Part shown: positions 1 through 9,855 of the stretch, piece by piece
How positions within the stretch are numbered: position 1 is the first letter of the stretch
Layout of the letters: every line of letters starts with the position of its first letter
DNA from: Viscum album
Lineage: Eukaryota > Streptophyta > Magnoliopsida > Santalales > Viscaceae
Direction of reading: 5' to 3'
DNA: 64,000 nt
Assembly: GCA_963277665.1 (NCBI GenBank)
Contig: OY728166.1
Location: 550,557,219 to 550,621,218, forward strand
Position numbers and translations under genes: made by a program
Notes under the pieces: model-generated
Told to the model about the DNA's origin: nothing
Databases searched by the model: none
What the model saw: only the letters and a program-made list of their open reading frames with translations

Positions 1-1873
1 AAGAAGTAAATAAAAATAGTTTAGGGTGTTGGAGAAGAAAAATAAAACAAATGAACAAGAGAGAATGAATTACCGTTAAAAGTGTAACTCCTTTTGATTT
101 GAGCCTAATGGATCCCTTTGAAAGGATTCTGCCGAAAGAGAATCCTCTAGGATGAGGAGAGGGATGTGGAGAGAGTAAATGGGCAGGGTATGGCCGAGAC
201 AAAGGCTTGACGAGTGTGTGAAATGAGGTAGAGGTGGGGGCCTTTTATAAGAGGAGAGGAGGGGCACTTTTGGAAATCATGAAACTATTATTTTATTTTC
301 AAAAGTGTTTCGAATTTCTAAGGTCCCACATTGACATATTTATAAGAGAAGATGATAAGGCTTCGAAATATTCCCATCCAATAGGTTTTGGACATGTGTA
401 GGTTTTAGATATTACATTATCTTTCCATTTTATTTAAATCGTTAAATAATGAAGTCATCGCTGCATCATAATGATGTCATAAATAATTTAATTTATTTAT
501 AGTCTAAAATTTTTAAAAAAAATACTATGATGTAGGAAATCTTTTTATCCTTCCAATGAATATTTATAATCAAAAATATGAGATTTATATCCCCATGTAA
601 ATATTGTTTTCGTAAAACATATTATGTTTGTGTCATTTTTTCTTTTATTTAAAAAAAGGCATTAAAGTCATTATCTCACCCAAGTGGCTCCATGGGGTCC
701 CCTAAATCGACCCATGGGTTTTCATGGTCTTCCATGACACAACCAATAAGGTTAGGACATGTTTCAATCTCATCTCATTTTATTAAAGCATTATTTTTAC
801 CTTAAACTACACTAATTACCTCTAATCGCGATTAAAAACTTAATAAGTTACTATTCACCAAAAAATTATCTTAATCTCATTGAACCACATTTTACTTCTT
901 AATGGCAACCATGTATGTCAGATTTTTGAAAATAAAAACACAATGATTGCAAAATTTCATTTAAATGGAAAAAGTTTTTATAAGTACCACTTAGTGGTTT
1001 CACTATTCATCAAAAATTGAAGTTTTTCAGAAAATTACCAAAAAATCACCCTAAGATATATTTGATAATACAAATTCAAAAATGAAGTCTATTTTAAAAA
1101 ATTCAAAACATATAAGTCACATTAATTAATTTAATAATTAATATCCGCTGTGAGAGCAAATATCGTGTTTTTATGAAACAATAAGTATCAAAAGATTGAC
1201 ACTAGTTTAAATCCGATTTCAAAGTGAAATTAATTCCAACAACCACTATTGGATTTAATGGTAAAAATATTTTCTAATTTCACTTTAAAACCAATTCAAA
1301 AGATAATGTAATCCTATAAATAAATTAGATTAAAAGGAGGTTTTGAATTAAAATACAACATTTTACACTATTCATTAAAAAAATAACTTTATCGGAAAGA
1401 TACAAAAAATTTACACAAAGTAAATTTTGATGTCCCAATTCTAAAGAAGAGTTATTTTTGGACCAATAGAATTTATAAGATTGATCAAAACTATATTTAA
1501 TGACGGTTCTCCGTCAAAAGGTGATAAGTGAACCCTTAGTGAAAATTAGGGTATAAATGCCTAAAATTGAATTCTTTCCGTATTTTAAGCCTTTATCTTT
1601 TATTGGGTAAATGTAAAAACATTTAAAAACATATATAATCATATTTTAGTTATTTCTATCCATTCCCTCCAGTACAATGGCTACTTGGTAACAAACATTT
1701 AAAATAATATTATTTTATTACTTGTGTGCAACGTATGTTTTCAAAGAAACTCATCGTTGTGTATCGAGTACGCTATCGAACGTAGAAACCCCTTTTAATT
1801 AAAATTAATATTTAATTCGTAAATATTAATAAATATGAAAATTATTTATTCTTTAATTACCTTGGATGTTATA
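1..1873 (-). repeat. A1 3' LTR (partial)
   Basis: Direct repeat of 6425-8300. It ends at 1873 with GGATGTTATA, the mutated counterpart of GGATGTTACA at 8300 (minus strand: LTR start TGTAACATCC). The outer half, equivalent to 4545-6424, lies left of the window. It contains the TATA box at 241-252 and a donor-like GTAATTC at 73-67. The remainder is AT-rich non-coding LTR sequence. Confidence 0.93.
241..252 (-). promoter_or_regulatory. A1 3' LTR TATA box
   Basis: The minus strand reads CTTATAAAAGG, a strong plant TATA box, identical in the other LTR copy (6665-6675). Counterparts occur in the A2, B and C LTRs at the same relative place, beside a G-rich stretch. RNA polymerase II transcription would run leftwards. 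Confidence 0.65.
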
Positions 1874-1890
1874 TCCTTCCCCCCTTTTGG
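1874..1890 (-). other. A1 polypurine tract (plus-strand primer)
   Basis: The minus strand reads CCAAAAGGGGGGAAGGA directly before the 3' LTR start. It matches the tract of A2 (CCAAAAGGGGAAAG, 21018-21031). This is where second-strand DNA synthesis is primed in LTR retrotransposons. Its position fixes the LTR boundary at 1873/1874. Confidence 0.88.
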
Positions 1891-1920
1891 GAATTGCGTC
1901 CTCGCAATTTTATTCACTTA

Positions 1921-2205
1921 TCAAAATAAGTGGGGGTATTTATCCCTCATAGCATTTTTAGATTTTCATGTTGCCTCTTCAATCACATGGTTTTTCCACA
2001 AAACCTTTACCTGATGAATCACCTTATTCCATAACACCTGCTCCATGTGGTCAAGAATCTGGACTGGTTGTTCTTCATATGATAGGTTCTCCTCCAGTTG
2101 AACTACCTCTGGACTCAAAACATGAGATGGATCTGGCATATACTCTCTCAACATTGAAATGTGAAAAACATTGTGTACCTGAGATAAACTCGGAGGTAAA
2201 GCCAC
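1921..2205 (-). pseudogene. A1 chromodomain and pol C-terminus
   Basis: Continues the integrase frame: LPPSLSQVHNVFHISMLREY, then a chromodomain-like tail (EEQPVQILDH, KVLWKNH, EEAT) in which the usual final Trp is TGA at 1968-1966. Reading through, the frame ends at TGA 1923-1921. In chromoviruses this domain is thought to target insertion to modified-histone heterochromatin, which fits the nested insertions here. An open frame of 116 codons on the opposite strand (1968-2318) is only its antisense shadow. Confidence 0.85.
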
Positions 2206-2217
2206 TCGGTAAGCAAC

Positions 2218-2478
2218 TTATCCAACTCTCTCCAGAATTTCATATGGTCCAACGAACCTTGGACTCAGCTTTCCTTTCTTACCAAATCTCATCACCCTTT
2301 TCCAAGGAGAAACCTTGAGAAAAACATGATCACCTACCTCGAAAGATAGATTCCTCATTCGGTTATCTGCATAACTTTTCTTCCTGCTCTGAGCTGTTCT
2401 CATGTGCTTCTGAATCAACTGAACTTTTTCTTCCATCTCTTCTACCAATTCGGGTCCCATCAGCTTCCTTTCAACCAC
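2218..2478 (-). pseudogene. A1 integrase C-terminal (GPY/F) segment
   Basis: 86 codons, in frame with the integrase core after one TAG. It contains the family-typical stretch AQSRKKSYADNR, then EVGDHVFLKVSP and a GPY/F-type module (LSPRFVGPYEILERVG). This module helps integrase multimerise and bind DNA. A TAA at 2220-2218 separates it from the chromodomain segment; the frame is otherwise unchanged. Confidence 0.9.
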
Positions 2479-2484
2479 TTCATC

Positions 2485-3651
2485 CTAAAATGCTGGAGTT
2501 CGACACCGCTTCCCATATAATGCCTCAAATGGCGTCATCTGTATACTGGAATGAAAACTGTTATAATACGAAAACTCAACCAAAGAAAGATGTTGGTCCC
2601 AACTTCCCTGATAATCCATCGAACAAGCTCGTAGCATATCCTCTAAGGTCTGAATTGTTCGTTCTGACTGCCCATCTGATTGAGGATGAAAAGATGTACT
2701 AAAATTTAATTCAGTACCCAATGACTTCTGAAGGCCTTTCCAAAAGTTAGATATGAACCTGGGATCACGATCAGATACAATGGAGAGAGGAACTCCATGT
2801 AACTTGACTACCTCTTTAAGATACAAACGGGAAAGTTGATCTAGGGAAAAAGTATCTCGTATAGCGAGGAAATGAGCAGACTTGGTCAAGCGATCAACAA
2901 TAACCCAGATTGCATTATTACCTCGAGATGTCTTCGGTAATCCCACAACAAAGTCTATGGATATATTCTCCCATTCCCACTCTGGCACTGGTAAAGGCTG
3001 AAGCATCCCTTTCGGTAACTGCTGCTCTGCTTTAACCTGCTGACAAATCAGACACTTCACAGTAAAATCAGCAATATCTCTTTTCATTCCATCCCACCAG
3101 TAATACTCCCGCAGATCTCTGTACATCATAGTACTGCCAGGATGAACTGAAAACGAGGAACTATGAGACTCACATAACAACTCATTCTTCAACTGTGAAT
3201 TAAAAGGCACACATAATCTCTTCCCAAACCTCAAAACACAATCATTATCAATGTTGAATTCAGGAAACATACCATTATGAACCAGCTCTACCTTTTTCTG
3301 CAACTCACTGTCTTGCTTCTGTGCTTGCTTGATTCTGTCTGTTAGAGAAGATTTCACAGATACCTGAAACAAAACAGAAGAACATCCTGCACCAACAACT
3401 TCTATGCCAAATTTCATCAAATTTTTAACCAAAGGATCATGTTCCAAACGCAACATTGCTAATGAAGCATTACTTTTTCGACTCAAAGCATCAGCCACAT
3501 TATTTTCTTTTCCCGGATGGTAATTAATTGTACAATCATAATCCTTGATTAATTCTAGCCATCTCCTTTGTCTCATGTTCAATTCATTCTGAGTGAATAT
3601 ATACTTTAAACTTTTTTGATCGGTATATATTTCACACTTTACTCCATACAA
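2485..3651 (-). pseudogene. A1 RNase H C-terminus plus integrase core, 388 codons open
   Basis: The longest coding stretch in the window. Residues 1-60 finish RNase H ([11 protein letters not shown] with Asp11; VADALSRK with Asp54). The integrase zinc-binding HHCC follows: His163, His170, Cys200, Cys203. The catalytic core keeps all three acidic residues: Asp233 ([10 protein letters not shown]), Asp294 (IVSDRDPRF) and Glu330 (GQSERTIQ), with 35 residues between the last two (DD35E). The segment ends at [15 protein letters not shown] before a TAG replacing the usual Trp. The first Met is not the true start, because in the intact element this is internal to pol. Integrase inserts the cDNA into the host genome; here expression would need readthrough and an upstream start. 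Confidence 0.93.
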
Positions 3652-3949
3652 ATGATGCCTCCAAATATTTAAAGCAAAAAAAAACAGCAGCTAATTCCAA
3701 ATCATGTGTAGGGTAATTTACCTCATGAGTTTTCAACTGTCGTGAAGCATAAGAAATTACCTGATCATTCTGCATTAGGACGCAACCAAGTCCTTTCAAT
3801 GATGCATCACTATATATAACAAACTCATCATTCCTGGAAGGTAGTGCAAAAACTGGAGCATTCACCAATATTCTTTTCAATTCCTGAAAACAATCATCAC
3901 ATTCTTTTGTCCAGATAATCTTAAAACCCTTCCGAGTTAGCTTAGTCAT
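3632..3949 (-). pseudogene. A1 RT connection and RNase H N-terminal segment
   Basis: An open stretch of 105 codons. It begins in the RT thumb/connection ([21 protein letters not shown]) and enters RNase H with [10 protein letters not shown], which carries the first catalytic Asp, and HDLELAAV, which carries the catalytic Glu. Upstream, 3950-4050 reads on in the same frame ([13 protein letters not shown]). A poly-T run (minus strand) near 3671-3683 shifts the frame just after the Glu, so the rest of RNase H continues in the next segment. RNase H removes RNA from the RNA:DNA hybrid during reverse transcription. Confidence 0.9.
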
Positions 3950-4261
3950 TGGACTAGATAACCATGAAAAATTTCTAACAAACCTTCGGTAATAGCCTGG
4001 AAAACCAAGGAAGCTACGAATCTCGGTTACATTTGTGGGTCATGTCCATTCTTCCACAACTTTTGTTTTTGCAGGATCAACGGTTATGCCATCTTTTGAA
4101 ACAATGAGACCAAGGAAAGAAATTTGTTGCAACCAAAAATCACATTTTATAAATTTCCCATATAGTTTATTTTCTTTTAAGGTTTGAAAGATAACCCTTA
4201 AATGTCTTTAATTCTCCTCTATACTTTTAGAAAACACCAAAATATCGTCAATAAAAACAAC

Positions 4262-4409
4262 CAACATTTTTCACCTGAGTCAATTGAGCCATCACTGCAA
4301 CAAACTATTAAGTTCTGATTCTGACCATCTCAGGATACTGATTTGAAAGGTCATTTCCCTCTGTATGCCTTCCCAGAAAAGCTGCTCGGTTTCCTCTATG
4401 GAAAACCAT
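4262..4409 (-). pseudogene. gag: A1 gag stump and gag/RT deletion junction
   Basis: On the minus strand an ATG at 4409-4407 opens a short reading (MVFHRGNRAAFLGRHTEGND...) aligned with the A2 gag start at 16523. It is followed by the shared block around GTTTGTTGCAGTGATGG. Within about 15 bp (4262-4276) the sequence jumps to the RT palm just before FIDD. In A2 the same two points are about 2.0 kb apart (near 16650 and 18656). The junction therefore marks one internal deletion of most of gag, all of protease and the first two thirds of RT. Confidence 0.8.
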
Positions 4410-4447
4410 TCTTATCACAGAAATACCTTAGGTGAAGCAACAAGGTA

Positions 4448-4460
4448 ATCTTCAAATGCT
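4448..4460 (-). promoter_or_regulatory. A1 leader-intron acceptor-like site (inferred, weakened)
   Basis: The minus strand reads GCATTTGAAG then ATTACCTTG, ending at AG 4451-4450. It aligns with TCATTTACAG/ATTACC in A2 (AG at 16481-16482), a good 3' splice-site sequence. It lies between PBS and gag ATG. In A1 the CAG has become AAG. See the donor at 6497. Confidence 0.4.
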
Positions 4461-4530
4461 ATATCATTTAAAAAAAATATTTTGGATAATCATTTAATAA
4501 AATTCTAACTCCTAAAATTATCTAAACCGA

Positions 4531-4542
4531 CCTCTGATACCA
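4531..4542 (-). other. A1 primer binding site, tRNA-iMet type
   Basis: The minus strand reads TGGTATCAGAGG, 2 nt inside the LTR end. It matches the usual plant retrotransposon PBS complementary to initiator methionine tRNA (TGGTATCAGAGC) at 11 of 12 positions. Minus-strand DNA synthesis would start here. Confidence 0.93.
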
Positions 4543-5052
4543 ACTATAAGGCCCCTACCATAAACCTTACTTAATATTGAATTAAATGAATAATTCACGT
4601 TGAGGGTCTTTTCAGGTTTAGAGTTTTAGAGAATTAGAACATACCTATTACATCTCAAAAGATTACAAAGTAGTCACTTCTACTAAGTTTCCATAATAAT
4701 AAAAAAATCTTAAAATAAACATGTCTAGTTCCATGTTTTATATAGCATGCCATTCCCTTGATCCCATCCTTGACCTTATTCCACATTAAGTCTTGTGAAA
4801 AACATTTCAAAAAAAACTTGGGGTGAGCATAAAAAGCTCAGTAAGGGATACACAAAGAATGAAAACTATTAGTTTTTCAAAATCAAGTAAACCATGTATA
4901 CTTTATCAAAGTAATACCTTCACGTTCATGAAGTAGTAAAAACTCTTCACTGAATAAAGTATCATTTCATACCTTTTTGTAACCAAAGGATTACCATAAA
5001 ACCCATATAAATAACACATCACATATATAAAGGTAACTTGGGACATAAACAT

Positions 5053-5169
5053 ACTTAAGTGGAATAACCATACGGTTGACTTCCACACATATCACTTAAT
5101 GCAATAGCCATATGGCCAATTTCCATACATACTTAATGGAATAGCCATACGGCCGACTTCCATACCCAA
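5053..5169 (-). repeat. A1 LTR tandem array, three units of about 37-41 bp
   Basis: Three direct copies of a unit with consensus around CTTAATGGAATAGCCATACGG followed by CCGACTTCCATAC. They start near 5053, 5094 and 5131 and differ by a few substitutions. They lie in the transcribed part of the LTR, inside the proposed leader intron. E has an analogous array with unrelated sequence. Confidence 0.8.
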
Positions 5170-5915
5170 TACAAAATCATAAAACATAAAACCAATATAA
5201 AGGAATGATAACATTTCCACATATCAATCACAATATATCATAAATATATTGAAATAATAGAATCCTTTATCAAAACCACTTTCAATACCAAAATACATAA
5301 AAGAGTATATGGTATTTATTTTACTTTCAAAACATTACGGCTTGTTGAGAAAGCCAAAGACCAAATAATACTCGCGGCGGCGGAAAAGGTCGTTGTCACC
5401 GCGTACATAAAAAAACATTCCATTTTTTCGTTTAGTAAAACGCTTCATAGAAAAAGATTACTTTTGTATAAAAGTAAAAGTCAAAGGAGTTTATACACCG
5501 TATAAAATAAAGTTCTGTATAAAATGAAATATTCCTCAATAAAAGGAGATTGAGACGAAGTCCCTTACCTCGGGTCCGACTTGACTCGATCGTTCATTAA
5601 CGTCCTGAATAATAAACTTGAGTTAATTTATACTTGATTAAGAACCTTTTTAAAGTTCATTATTCCTTTTATATCACTTATTTCCATGTTATAAACATTA
5701 TGTAACCATTTAAGTTAATAATGTTTGTTTTGTCAATATTTGGTTCTTAAGTCGAAAGTGGACTTCTTACAATTACATGTTGTTCGTGTGGTCAAAGGTT
5801 CTTTATATCCAGAATGACATTCCTGATTTGGATATCATATATATCATATATATCCAGCATATACATGTATTTATAATATTACATAATCATTTAGAGGTAA
5901 GAAATGAAATGCACC

Positions 5916-5951
5916 GTTCATGGAGACGGTAAGCCGTACGTACGCATGAAC
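5916..5951 (-). other. Conserved hairpin with palindromic loop (A1)
   Basis: GTTCATG (5916-5922) pairs with CATGAAC (5945-5951) across a 22-nt loop containing the 10-nt self-complementary CGTACGTACG. In transcript sense A2 has the same stem, loop length and palindrome (14953-14986) although the surrounding LTR is diverged. B has two versions. A loop palindrome is what retroviral dimerisation-initiation hairpins use; that role here is inference. Confidence 0.6.
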
Positions 5952-6490
5952 GCTACTTTCATTTCTATTTCATATTTTATAGAATGGAATCATAATGATT
6001 TAAGAGTATATTATAATTCCAGTATAATAACATATATAATATCACTAACTTTATCCTTTACAGATCCCACATATGGTATTAACGAATCAAATCACTTTCA
6101 AGGGGCGGTAGTCCGCACTTCATAAAATGAAGATATCGTGTTTACCCATAATGGAAAAAATAATGGTATGCCTTAAATGAAAAATACAGAATCTTAATGA
6201 AATAATAAACATATTATATATCATATATAAAAATAGGTACATCATATTGGCCACCTTTGAAGGTGTTAAATGAGTATTGAACAATCATCGTTTTGGGAGG
6301 CAGAATTTCGCCATCCACGGAAACCGTATGTTCTTTAACCATTTGATGTAGTTGTGTGAGAGTGTAGCTCAAATAAATCTTATAAAAACATCCTAGTATA
6401 TGGAAGATACTGGTGTTGTTACAAAAGAAGTAAATATAAAGAGTTTAGGGGGTTGGAGAAGCAAAATAAAACAAATGAACAAGAGAGAAT

Positions 6491-6501
6491 GAATTACCTT
6501 T
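6491..6501 (-). promoter_or_regulatory. A1 splice-donor-like site in LTR
   Basis: The minus strand reads AAAG/GTAATTC, about 170 nt downstream of the TATA box. The 3' LTR copy (73-67) keeps GTAATTC. Equivalent sites in other elements read AAAG/GTAACAT (22847), AAGAG/GTAAA (58315 and 42178) and ATAG/GTATTA (9676), at almost the same distance from their TATA boxes. Paired with the acceptor near 4450 this would define an intron of about 2048 bp containing the PBS. Confidence 0.5.
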
Positions 6502-6664
6502 AAAAGTGTAACTCCTTTTGATTTGAGCCTAAAGGCTTCCTTTGAAAGGATTCTGCCCAAAGGGAATCCTATAGGATGAGGAGAGGGATGTGGAGGGATT
6601 AAATGGGCAGGGGATTTCCGAGCAAAAGACTTGAGGAGTGTGTGAAATGAGGTAGAGGTGGGGG

Positions 6665-6675
6665 CCTTTTATAAG
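6665..6675 (-). promoter_or_regulatory. A1 5' LTR TATA box
   Basis: CTTATAAAAGG on the minus strand, about 1625 bp into the LTR. It is identical to the 3' LTR copy and aligned in position with the TATA boxes of A2 (14229, 22668). It is the likely promoter of the genomic transcript. Confidence 0.68.
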
Positions 6676-8937
6676 AGGAGAGGAGGGTCACTTTTGGAAA
6701 TCATGAAACTATTATTTTATTTACAAAAGTGTTTCTAATTTCTAAGGTCCCACATTGATATATTTATAATATAATATGATAAGGCTTAGAAATATTCTCA
6801 TCCAATAGGTTTTGGACATGTGTAGCTTTTAGATATTACATTATCATTCCATTTTATTTAAATCGTTAAATAATGAATTCATCGTTGCATCATAATGATG
6901 TCATAAATAATTTAATTTATTTAAAGTCTAAAAATTATAAAAAAAATACTATGATGTAGTAAATCTTTTTATCTTTCCAATGAATATTTATAATAAAAAA
7001 TATGATCTTTATAACCCCATGTACAAATTGTTTTCGTAAAACATATTTTGTTTGTGTCATTTTTACTTTTATTTAAAAAAAGGCATTAAAGTCATTATCT
7101 CACCCATGTGGCTCCATGGTGTCCCCTAAATCGACCCATGGGTTGTCTTGGTCGGCCATGACACAACCCATAGGGTTAGGACATGTTTCAAGCTCATCTC
7201 ATTTTATTAAAGCATTATTTTTACCTTAAACTACACTAATTACCTCTAATCGCGATTAAAAACTTAATAAGTTACTATTCACCAAAACATTATTTTAATC
7301 TCATTGAACCACATTTTCCTTCTTAATGACAAACATGTATGTCGGATTTTTTAAAATCAAAACACAATGATTGCAAAATTTCATTTAAACGGAAAATCAG
7401 TTTTTATAAGTACCACTTAGTGGTTTCACTATTCATCAAAAATTGAAGTTTTTCAGAAAATAACCAAAAATTCACCCTAAGTTATATTTGATATTACGAA
7501 TTCAAAAATGAATTCTATTTTACAAAATTAAAAACATATAAGTCACATTAATTAATTTAATAATTAATTCCCGCTGTCAGAGAAAATAGTGTGTTTTTAT
7601 GAAACAATAAGTATCAAAAGATTGACAGTAGTTTAAGTCCGATTTCAAAGTGAAATTAATTCCAACGACCACTATTGGATTTAATGGTAAAAATATTTTC
7701 TAATTTCACTTTAAAACCAATTCAAAAGATAATCTAGTCATATAAATAAATTATATTAAAAAGAGGTTTTGAATTAAAATACAACATTTTACACTATTCA
7801 TTAAAAAAAAGAACTTTATCGGAAAGATACCAAAAATTTACACAAAGTAAATTTTGATGTCCAGATTCTAAAGAAGAGTTATTTTTGGTCCAATAGAATT
7901 TATAAGATTGATCAAAACTATATTTAATGACGGTTCGCCGTCAAAAGATGATAAGTGAACCCTTAGTGAAAATTAGGGTATAAATGCCTAAAATTGAATT
8001 CTTTCCGTATTTTAAGCCTTTATATTTTATTGGGTAAATGTAAAAAAATTTAAAAACATATATAATCATATTTTAGTTATTTCTATCCATTCCCGCCAGT
8101 ACAACATCTACTTGTTAACTAACATTTAAAATAATATTATTTTATTACTTGTGTGCAACGTAAGGTTTCAAAGAAACTCATCGTTGCGTATCGAGTACGC
8201 TATCGAACGTAGAAACCCCTTTTAATTAACATTAATATTTAATTCGTAAATATTAATAAATATGAAAATTCTTTATTCTTTAATTACCAGGGATGTTACA
8301 AGAATTTTGAGCCATATATTGGTCTCATTCCCCTTTTCTCATAAACATCATCCAAGACCCTAAAGTAGGCCACTTTCCCTTAGCAATACATGTATTCATA
8401 TAATCCATTCAAGTACTGGAGGAGGCTCGAATAGAGTGCGAGACATAATCCTAGTAGGAAACCACCCAGGTATTCTTAATCCAGTCAATGAATATATATA
8501 AGAATAGTTTGAGTGAATATGTATAACATGTAAATGATGTACTCAAAAGTAAACATCTTATAATTCCATGTCCTCATTTCATAACCAATTTATTTAATAA
8601 TATCAATATATTCAGTAAATATGTGATTTATCTACTGGGCCTGGGGCATTTAATAATGTTCCCATTTAAAAATTCAATATCATTTAACATAAAAGTCTCA
8701 AGGCCTGATACAATATCGATATCCCCCATATAATCATAAGTACAACTGATGCCTATGTAGGCCATCTAAAAGGTATAAGTCAAAGACCGAACCCAAGCTT
8801 GTGGTATAGCATGGAAGACATGTCATATTTGTCACATTATTCAATATTAAACATAGAACCAATGAATTTCCATTACATTTATATATTGGAAACCAAGTGT
8901 CTATCTAGGAATAATATCAACAATCACCTTACAAGCT

Positions 8938-9245
8938 CGTCCATGGAGAACCTCTCAAGAACCCATGTATCACTATAGGTGTGGTATAACATCTCAGCCA
9001 ATCGATTATATCCTTGGAGATCCCCTATGGGAACCCCGGTGTCTCCTATTGAATAATAATAAAATTACCACATAGTATTTCTTTGGAATACCCAATGGAA
9101 TCCATGTATCACTCTACAAATAATAGTCAACTTCTGACAATTCCATCCATGGATGTCTAAGTATCACTCAGGCATAAAATTTTATACCTAAATGAGTCCA
9201 TCCATTAAATTATAATATGAATACATGTGTCATCAATTTATAATA
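8938..9245 (-). repeat. Degenerate tandem array in B left LTR, about 55-70 bp units
   Basis: Four to five imperfect copies, each with TCCATGGA- or CCATCCATGGA-like sequence and a following ATGTATCAC motif (for example near 8975, 9110 and 9165). Copies are too diverged for an exact period. No counterpart is evident in the right B LTR. Confidence 0.5.
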
Positions 9246-9671
9246 ATCATTTATCCAACTCAATAAGACATATAAAATTCATTTAATTATTGCATGGTCA
9301 AAATAAAGAAATTCAAAATTCAAAATCACACCAAGTGCTGACTAAACTTATTAGAAATTTGTAAAAGGTTTTTGTTTAATTTAACTCATGTGGGAAATTC
9401 ATTAATATATCATTACATGATTAAAAAATCCATTATAAGGCAAGGGTATAAGGTAATGGAATCCATTCCCTATTCTTTATCCACTAAATTCATTACTAAT
9501 ATAACAATCCCATTTATAATTAATTTCACATTTACCTCACATATTCAAAAAAATTAATCAAAATACTTTAAAATTACAAGTTCACCACCAAGAACATTTA
9601 AATCCAATCCTCCCCTGAAAATATTTTAATAATGTTGAATAAGTGACAATGCATAAATAGTTAATTAAAAT

Positions 9672-9680
9672 AATACCTAT
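9672..9680 (-). promoter_or_regulatory. B left LTR splice-donor-like site
   Basis: The minus strand reads ATAG/GTATTA, about 170 nt downstream of the TATA box at 9845-9855. It is the positional equivalent of the A1 donor. Confidence 0.35.
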
Positions 9681-9844
9681 TCTTTAAATGATCCCCTTTG
9701 ATTAACTCCTTAAAATTGCCAATATGTGTGTTCTCCCTACACTATGGCCTATAAAATGGGGGAAGTGATTATAGAAAGGTATTTCATAAGATATCAATTG
9801 ACTCAAATATGTTTTGATCTATGAAGAAAAGATATTAATGTGTT

Positions 9845-9855
9845 CCCTTTTATAG
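9845..9855 (-). promoter_or_regulatory. B left LTR TATA box
   Basis: The minus strand reads CTATAAAAGGG, followed by sequence resembling the A1 promoter region. It is equivalent to 6665-6675. Confidence 0.55.

Larger units (their letters stand above)
1921..4265 (-). pseudogene. pol: A1 pol remnant: RT end, RNase H, integrase, chromodomain
   Basis: Read on the minus strand, a nearly continuous chromovirus pol starts in the RT palm at the FIDD active-site box (4255-4244) and ends at a TGA at 1923-1921, 31 bp before the PPT. The frame is broken by stops near 4209 (TAA), 4034 (CGA to TGA), 2487-2485 (Trp to TAG), 2220-2218 (TAA) and 1968-1966 (Trp to TGA). There is also a frameshift at the poly-A/T run near 3671-3683. 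Upstream RT fingers, protease and most of gag are deleted. The protein pieces are listed separately. As it stands the element cannot make a full polyprotein, although its integrase segment is remarkably intact. Confidence 0.92.
1..8300 (-). mobile_element. Element A1: Tekay/Del-like chromovirus, internally deleted, left end outside window
   Basis: A minus-strand Ty3/gypsy LTR retrotransposon. Positions 1-1873 repeat 6425-8300 in the same orientation at roughly 90-95% identity by eye, so these are the 3' LTR (cut by the window edge) and 5' LTR. Between them, read on the minus strand, come a PBS (4542-4531), a stump of gag, the end of RT, RNase H, integrase, chromodomain and a PPT (1890-1874). 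The interior is only 2671 bp because about 2 kb of gag, protease and RT is missing compared with A2. The full element would be about 10.2 kb. The right flank 8301-8305 (AGAAT) should be one target-site copy; its partner is outside the window. It is the youngest-looking element here. Confidence 0.93.
4545..8300 (-). repeat. A1 5' LTR, complete (3756 bp)
   Basis: Bounded by TGTAACATCC (minus strand, ending at 8300) and ...CCTTATA at 4545, two bases from the PBS. Its inner 1876 bp are repeated at 1-1873. In transcription order it contains about 1.6 kb before the TATA box (6675-6665), a donor-like site (6497), the palindromic hairpin (5951-5916), a three-unit tandem array (5053-5169) and a short conserved box near 4838. 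It is non-coding; the ORFs in it are short and not conserved. Confidence 0.93.

Noticed and set aside
1968..2318. 116-codon plus-strand ORF
   Set aside because: It is the antisense of the A1 chromodomain/integrase tail, where the sense frame has clear family motifs.
2490..2702. 70-codon plus-strand ORF
   Set aside because: Antisense of the A1 integrase core.
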